Source: Schlegelella_A sp036263655
GTDB taxonomy: Bacteria; Pseudomonadota; Gammaproteobacteria; Burkholderiales; Burkholderiaceae_C
DNA length: 64,000 nt
Reading direction: 5' to 3'
Assembly (NCBI GenBank): GCA_036263655.1
Contig: DATAGP010000001.1
Span: 1-64,000, forward strand
Under the pieces are notes generated by a model. It made no database searches. It was not told the origin of the DNA and saw only the letters and a program-made list of their open reading frames with translations. This document shows, one piece after another, positions 61,002 to 64,000 of the stretch (positions are counted from its first letter, which is position 1; each line of letters starts with the position of its first letter). Made by a program: the position numbers and the translations under genes.

Positions 61002-61297
61002 GGAGGGTCTCCGTCGTGTGCTTTGCGGGTCCGCCACCAGCCCGCTTGAAGGCGAAGGTAGTCGTGCATGCCGGCCCGGTCTATCGGAAGCTCCGCAGCA
61101 CTGTCGAAAACACGCCGGTCCCGCTCGGGATTTACGAGCCCGGCAGACTGCGCGCGGGCCGGCGGGAGCCCCCATTCACGAAAACCCGCTTGCGCGGCCA
61201 CGGCGCGGAAGGGACCCTTCGCCTCCTCAGCAACGACGTTCAGCCGTCGTCGGCGCAGCACGTCCCGATCACCTTCATCCTCAGCGGAGCCCGTTCC
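61002..61297. other. Divergent intergenic region between second tannase and ABC transporter genes
   Basis: No gene is supported. An 11-base word CGAAAACACGC at 61105-61115 recurs as CGAAAACCCGC at 61179-61189, 74 bases apart, about seven helical turns. Two relatively AT-rich patches near 61130 and 61175 might hold promoters for the transporter. No clear -35/-10 pair could be named. Confidence 0.4.
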
Positions 61298-62470
61298 ATG
61301 CACACCCTTCGACTCGCCTGCGGCGCCATTGGCGTCGCTTCGCTCCTGGCCGCCGCCCCCGCCTTCGCGCAATCGGCGACGGGTCCGATCAAGATCGGCC
61401 TCATGCTCCCCTACAGCGGCACCTTCGCCGCCCTCGGCAATGCCATCGAGAACGGCTTCAGGCTGCACGTGCAGGAGCAGGGCGGCAAGCTCGGCGGCCG
61501 CGAGGTGCAGTACTTCAAGGTCGACGACGAGTCCGATCCCTCGAAGGCGACGGACAACGTCAACAAGCTGATCAAGCGCGACAACGTCGACGTCCTCGTC
61601 GGCACCGTGCACTCCGGCGTCGCGCTGGCGATGGCCAAGGCGGCGAAGGACAACAACACGCTGCTCATCATCCCCAACGCCGGCGCCGACGCGATCACCG
61701 GGCCGATGTGCGGGCCGAACATCATCCGCACCTCGTTCTCCAACTGGCAGCCGGGCTACGCGATGGGCGTCGTCGCCGGGCAGCGCGGCGTCAAGCGGGC
61801 GATGACGCTGACCTGGAACTACGCTGCCGGCGCCGAGTCGGTGAAGGGCTTCGCCGAGGGCCTCGAGAAGAGCGGCGGCAAGGTCATCAAGGAGCTCAAC
61901 CTGCCGTTCCCGAACGTCGAGTTCCAGGCCTTGCTCACCGAGATCGCGGCGCAGAAGCCCGATGCGGTGTACTCGTTCTTCGCCGGCGGAGGCGCCGTCA
62001 AGTTCGTCAAGGACTACGCCGCGGCCGGCCTGAACAAGACCATCCCGCTCTACGGCCCGGGCTTCCTCACCGACGGCACGCTCGAGGCGCAGGGCGCCGC
62101 CGCGCAGGGCATGCTGACGACGCTGCACTACGCCGACAACCTGGACACGCCGCGCAACAACACCTTCCGCAAGAACTACGCCCTCGCCTACAAGGCGCAG
62201 CCGGACGTCTATGCAGTGCAGGGCTACGACGCGGCGCAGGTGCTCGCGGCCGGGCTGAAGGCGGTCAACGGCGACCTCTCCAAGCGCGACCAGCTCAGCG
62301 CCGCGATGCGCAAGGTCACCGTCGACAGCCCGCGCGGCAAGTTCACGATCTCGCCGGCCGGCAACCCGGTGCAGGACATCTTCCTGCGCGAGGTCAAGGG
62401 CAACAACAACGAGTTCCGCTCCGTGGCCGTCAAGGCCCTGTCGGACCCGGCGCGAGGCTGCCGGCTCTGA
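61298..62470 (+). CDS. ABC transporter substrate-binding protein (branched-chain/aromatic type), second system
   Basis: A 390-residue periplasmic binding protein. The signal peptide runs through ASLLAAAPAFA before QSATGP. The opening IKIGLMLPYSGTFAALG and the block LVGTVHSGVALAMA are typical of PBP type I proteins that bind aromatic acids such as benzoate or hydroxybenzoate rather than leucine. Located directly beyond the box locus, it could import benzoate, which is inference. First gene of a second transporter operon continuing to the window end. Confidence 0.9.
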   Translation: MHTLRLACGAIGVASLLAAAPAFAQSATGPIKIGLMLPYSGTFAALGNAIENGFRLHVQEQGGKLGGREVQYFKVDDESDPSKATDNVNKLIKRDNVDVLVGTVHSGVALAMAKAAKDNNTLLIIPNAGADAITGPMCGPNIIRTSFSNWQPGYAMGVVAGQRGVKRAMTLTWNYAAGAESVKGFAEGLEKSGGKVIKELNLPFPNVEFQALLTEIAAQKPDAVYSFFAGGGAVKFVKDYAAAGLNKTIPLYGPGFLTDGTLEAQGAAAQGMLTTLHYADNLDTPRNNTFRKNYALAYKAQPDVYAVQGYDAAQVLAAGLKAVNGDLSKRDQLSAAMRKVTVDSPRGKFTISPAGNPVQDIFLREVKGNNNEFRSVAVKALSDPARGCRL

Positions 62471-62491
62471 TGAAGCGAAGATGAGGTGGCG

Positions 62492-63364
62492 ATGGACATC
62501 GCCACCTTTCTCGTCCAGTGCCTGAACGCCGTCCAGTACGGCCTGCTCCTCTTCCTCGTCGCCAGCGGCCTGACGCTGATCTTCGGGATCATGGGCGTGA
62601 TCAACCTCGCCCACGGCAGCTTCTACATGCTGGGCGCGTACCTCGCGTTCGCGCTGTCGCCGGTGTTCGGCGACGCCTTCGTGCTGCGCCTGCTCGCCGG
62701 CGTCGTGCTCTCGGCGGTGTTCGGCTACCTGCTGGAGTGGGCCTTCTTCAGCTTCCTCTACCAGCGCGACCACCTGCAGCAGGTGCTGATGACCTACGCG
62801 CTGATCCTGGTCTTCGAGGAGCTGCGCAGCCTTCTCGTCGGCAACGACGTGCACGGCGTGCCGATCCCGCCCTGGCTCACCGGCGGCTTTCACCTCGGCG
62901 GCCTGATGGAGTACCCGTGGTACCGGGTCTTCGCATCGGTCGCCTGCCTGGTGGTCGCGATCGCGCTCTACGTCGTCGTCAACCGCACCCGGCTCGGCAT
63001 GATGATCCGCGCCGGCGCCAGCAACCGCGACATGGTGCGCGGCCTCGGCGTCGACATCCGGCGGCTCTACCGCGTCGTCTTCGCCGGCGGCGTCGCGCTG
63101 GCGGCGCTGGCCGGCATGATCGCGGCGCCCCTGTCCTCGGTGTACCCCGGCATGGGCGGCAGCATCCTCATCATCTGCTTCGTCGTCGTCGTGATCGGCG
63201 GCATCGGCTCGATCACCGGCGCCCTCATCGCCTCGCTGCTGGTCGGCTTCGTCGACACCTTCGGCAAGGTCTTCTTCGCCGAATGGAGCGGCGTCGGCGT
63301 CTACCTGCTGATGGCGATCGTCCTCATCTGGCGGCCCGAGGGGCTGATGAAGCGTGCCGTCTGA
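62492..63364 (+). CDS. livH: Branched-chain-type ABC transporter permease (LivH family), second system
   Basis: A 290-residue permease with the standard LivH layout. The block ASGLTLIFGIMGVINLAHGSFYMLGAYLA opens the protein, and RAGASNRDMVRGLGVDIRRLY is the cytoplasmic coupling region. An in-frame GTG at 62486 is an alternative, but AGGTGG is better spaced for the ATG at 62492. The stop overlaps the next permease by 11 bases. Confidence 0.92.
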   Translation: MDIATFLVQCLNAVQYGLLLFLVASGLTLIFGIMGVINLAHGSFYMLGAYLAFALSPVFGDAFVLRLLAGVVLSAVFGYLLEWAFFSFLYQRDHLQQVLMTYALILVFEELRSLLVGNDVHGVPIPPWLTGGFHLGGLMEYPWYRVFASVACLVVAIALYVVVNRTRLGMMIRAGASNRDMVRGLGVDIRRLYRVVFAGGVALAALAGMIAAPLSSVYPGMGGSILIICFVVVVIGGIGSITGALIASLLVGFVDTFGKVFFAEWSGVGVYLLMAIVLIWRPEGLMKRAV

Positions 63365-64000
63365 CGTCGTCGCGACCGGGGCGCCCGGCCAGGCGAGCGA
63401 CCCGCCTGACATCGCCCGCCTGCCCGACATCGGCCGGCGCGAGCCGGGCGGCTGGCTGGTCCCGGTGCTCGCCCTCGCCGCCGTCGCGGTCCTGCCGTTC
63501 TTCGTCTCGCCCTACACGCAGGACCTGATCGTCCGCATCGCGATCTTCGCCATCTTCGCGCTGAGCCTGGAGCTGCTCGTCGGCGCCACCGGCCTGGTCA
63601 GCCTCGGCCACGCCGCCTTCCTCGGCATCGGCGCCTACGCGACGGTGCTCGGCTCGGGGGACAGCGGGGCGCCCCTGCCGGTGCTGCTCGCGCTCGCGGT
63701 CGGTGGGGCGGCGCTCTACGCGGCGATCACCGGCGCGCTCAGCCTGCGCACGCGCGGCGTCTACTTCATCATGGTCACGCTGGCCTTCGCGCAGCTCGCC
63801 TACTTCGTCGTCCACGACACCAAGGCGGCGGGCGGCAGCGACGGCATCTTCCTGTACGTCAAGCCGGTGCTCGCGGTGGGCGGCGTCACCGTGCTCGATC
63901 TCGGCGAGCGCCGCCAGCTCTACTACGCGGTGCTCGCCGCCCTCGCCGGCACCTATGCCTTCATCGCCCTGCTGCTGCGCTCGCGTTTCGGCCATGCGCT
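63354..64000 (+). CDS. livM: Branched-chain-type ABC transporter permease (LivM family), partial at window end
   Basis: The first 215 codons of a LivM-type permease, cut by the window end. It starts at a GTG inside the livH end. After a 40-residue polar N-terminus come hydrophobic segments with the family block FALSLELLVGATGLVSLGHAAFLGIGAYA and LRTRGVYFIMVTLAFAQLAYF. It would pair with the LivH just upstream. The ATPase genes should follow beyond the window. Confidence 0.92.
   Translation, partial: MPSDVVATGAPGQASDPPDIARLPDIGRREPGGWLVPVLALAAVAVLPFFVSPYTQDLIVRIAIFAIFALSLELLVGATGLVSLGHAAFLGIGAYATVLGSGDSGAPLPVLLALAVGGAALYAAITGALSLRTRGVYFIMVTLAFAQLAYFVVHDTKAAGGSDGIFLYVKPVLAVGGVTVLDLGERRQLYYAVLAALAGTYAFIALLLRSRFGHA

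Overview
The window is GC-rich (roughly 70%) DNA packed with genes, almost certainly a chromosome segment of an aerobic Gram-negative proteobacterium. The gene families fit a betaproteobacterium of the Burkholderiales type: LivM-LivG and DppD-DppF fusions, a boxCBA/boxR/benzoate-CoA ligase locus, assimilatory NasA-NirBD with an ANTAR regulator, and TRAP plus CaiB/BaiF catabolic operons. The taxonomic call is inference from gene content. I found no rRNA, tRNA, CRISPR, IS element or integrase. Most lengths match family norms; the one clearly broken gene is a cobA-type methyltransferase with a single-base frameshift.

Layout. (1) 1-10143: a MetE-like protein, then a long minus-strand operon (crotonase, feruloyl-CoA synthase-like ligase, 4HBT thioesterase, branched-chain-type ABC transporter, MarR regulator) that looks like a hydroxycinnamate uptake and activation module, divergent from a tannase/feruloyl esterase lipoprotein (10241-11950). 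(2) 12063-21292: an oligopeptide-type ABC transporter (DppA, B, C and a fused DF) followed by two M81/MlrC metallopeptidases facing each other and an amidohydrolase. (3) 21255-30373: a two-BON-domain lipoprotein, 3-hydroxyacyl-CoA dehydrogenase, TRAP transporter, class III CoA-transferase, acyl-CoA dehydrogenase and MaoC/FAS1-like hydratase, which together look like import and beta-oxidation of a (di)carboxylate. (4) 30489-41716: nitrate assimilation: nirB-nirD-nasA-cobA (frameshifted) on one operon, nrtA-nrtB-nrtD for uptake, and an ANTAR-type regulator with two NarX/PilJ-like P-box motifs. Good sigma-54 promoter matches precede both nirB and nrtA. (5) 42145-50338: housekeeping and stress genes (DUF4383, Lon, Hsp20, BamE-like lipoprotein, two VOC proteins, an orphan protein with a contractile-injection baseplate motif, a quinone-reductase-like enzyme, a class IV aminotransferase and a 57-residue DUF1328 protein). 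(6) 50387-59175: the aerobic benzoyl-CoA (box) pathway: boxC-boxB-boxA, boxR, divergent benzoate-CoA ligase, alpha/beta hydrolase, AraC regulator. (7) 59160-64000: a second tannase-family esterase and the start of a second branched-chain-type ABC transporter, cut by the window end.

Most notable signals: two box promoters that share the same 11-mer, TGATGCACTAT, in the same register over their -10 boxes, with boxR itself perhaps made from a leaderless mRNA; the one-chain ANTAR plus double P-box regulator next to two sigma-54 promoters; a 25-bp inverted repeat with a nested hairpin inside the hydroxycinnamate operon; the cobA frameshift; and an orphan injection-system-like protein.
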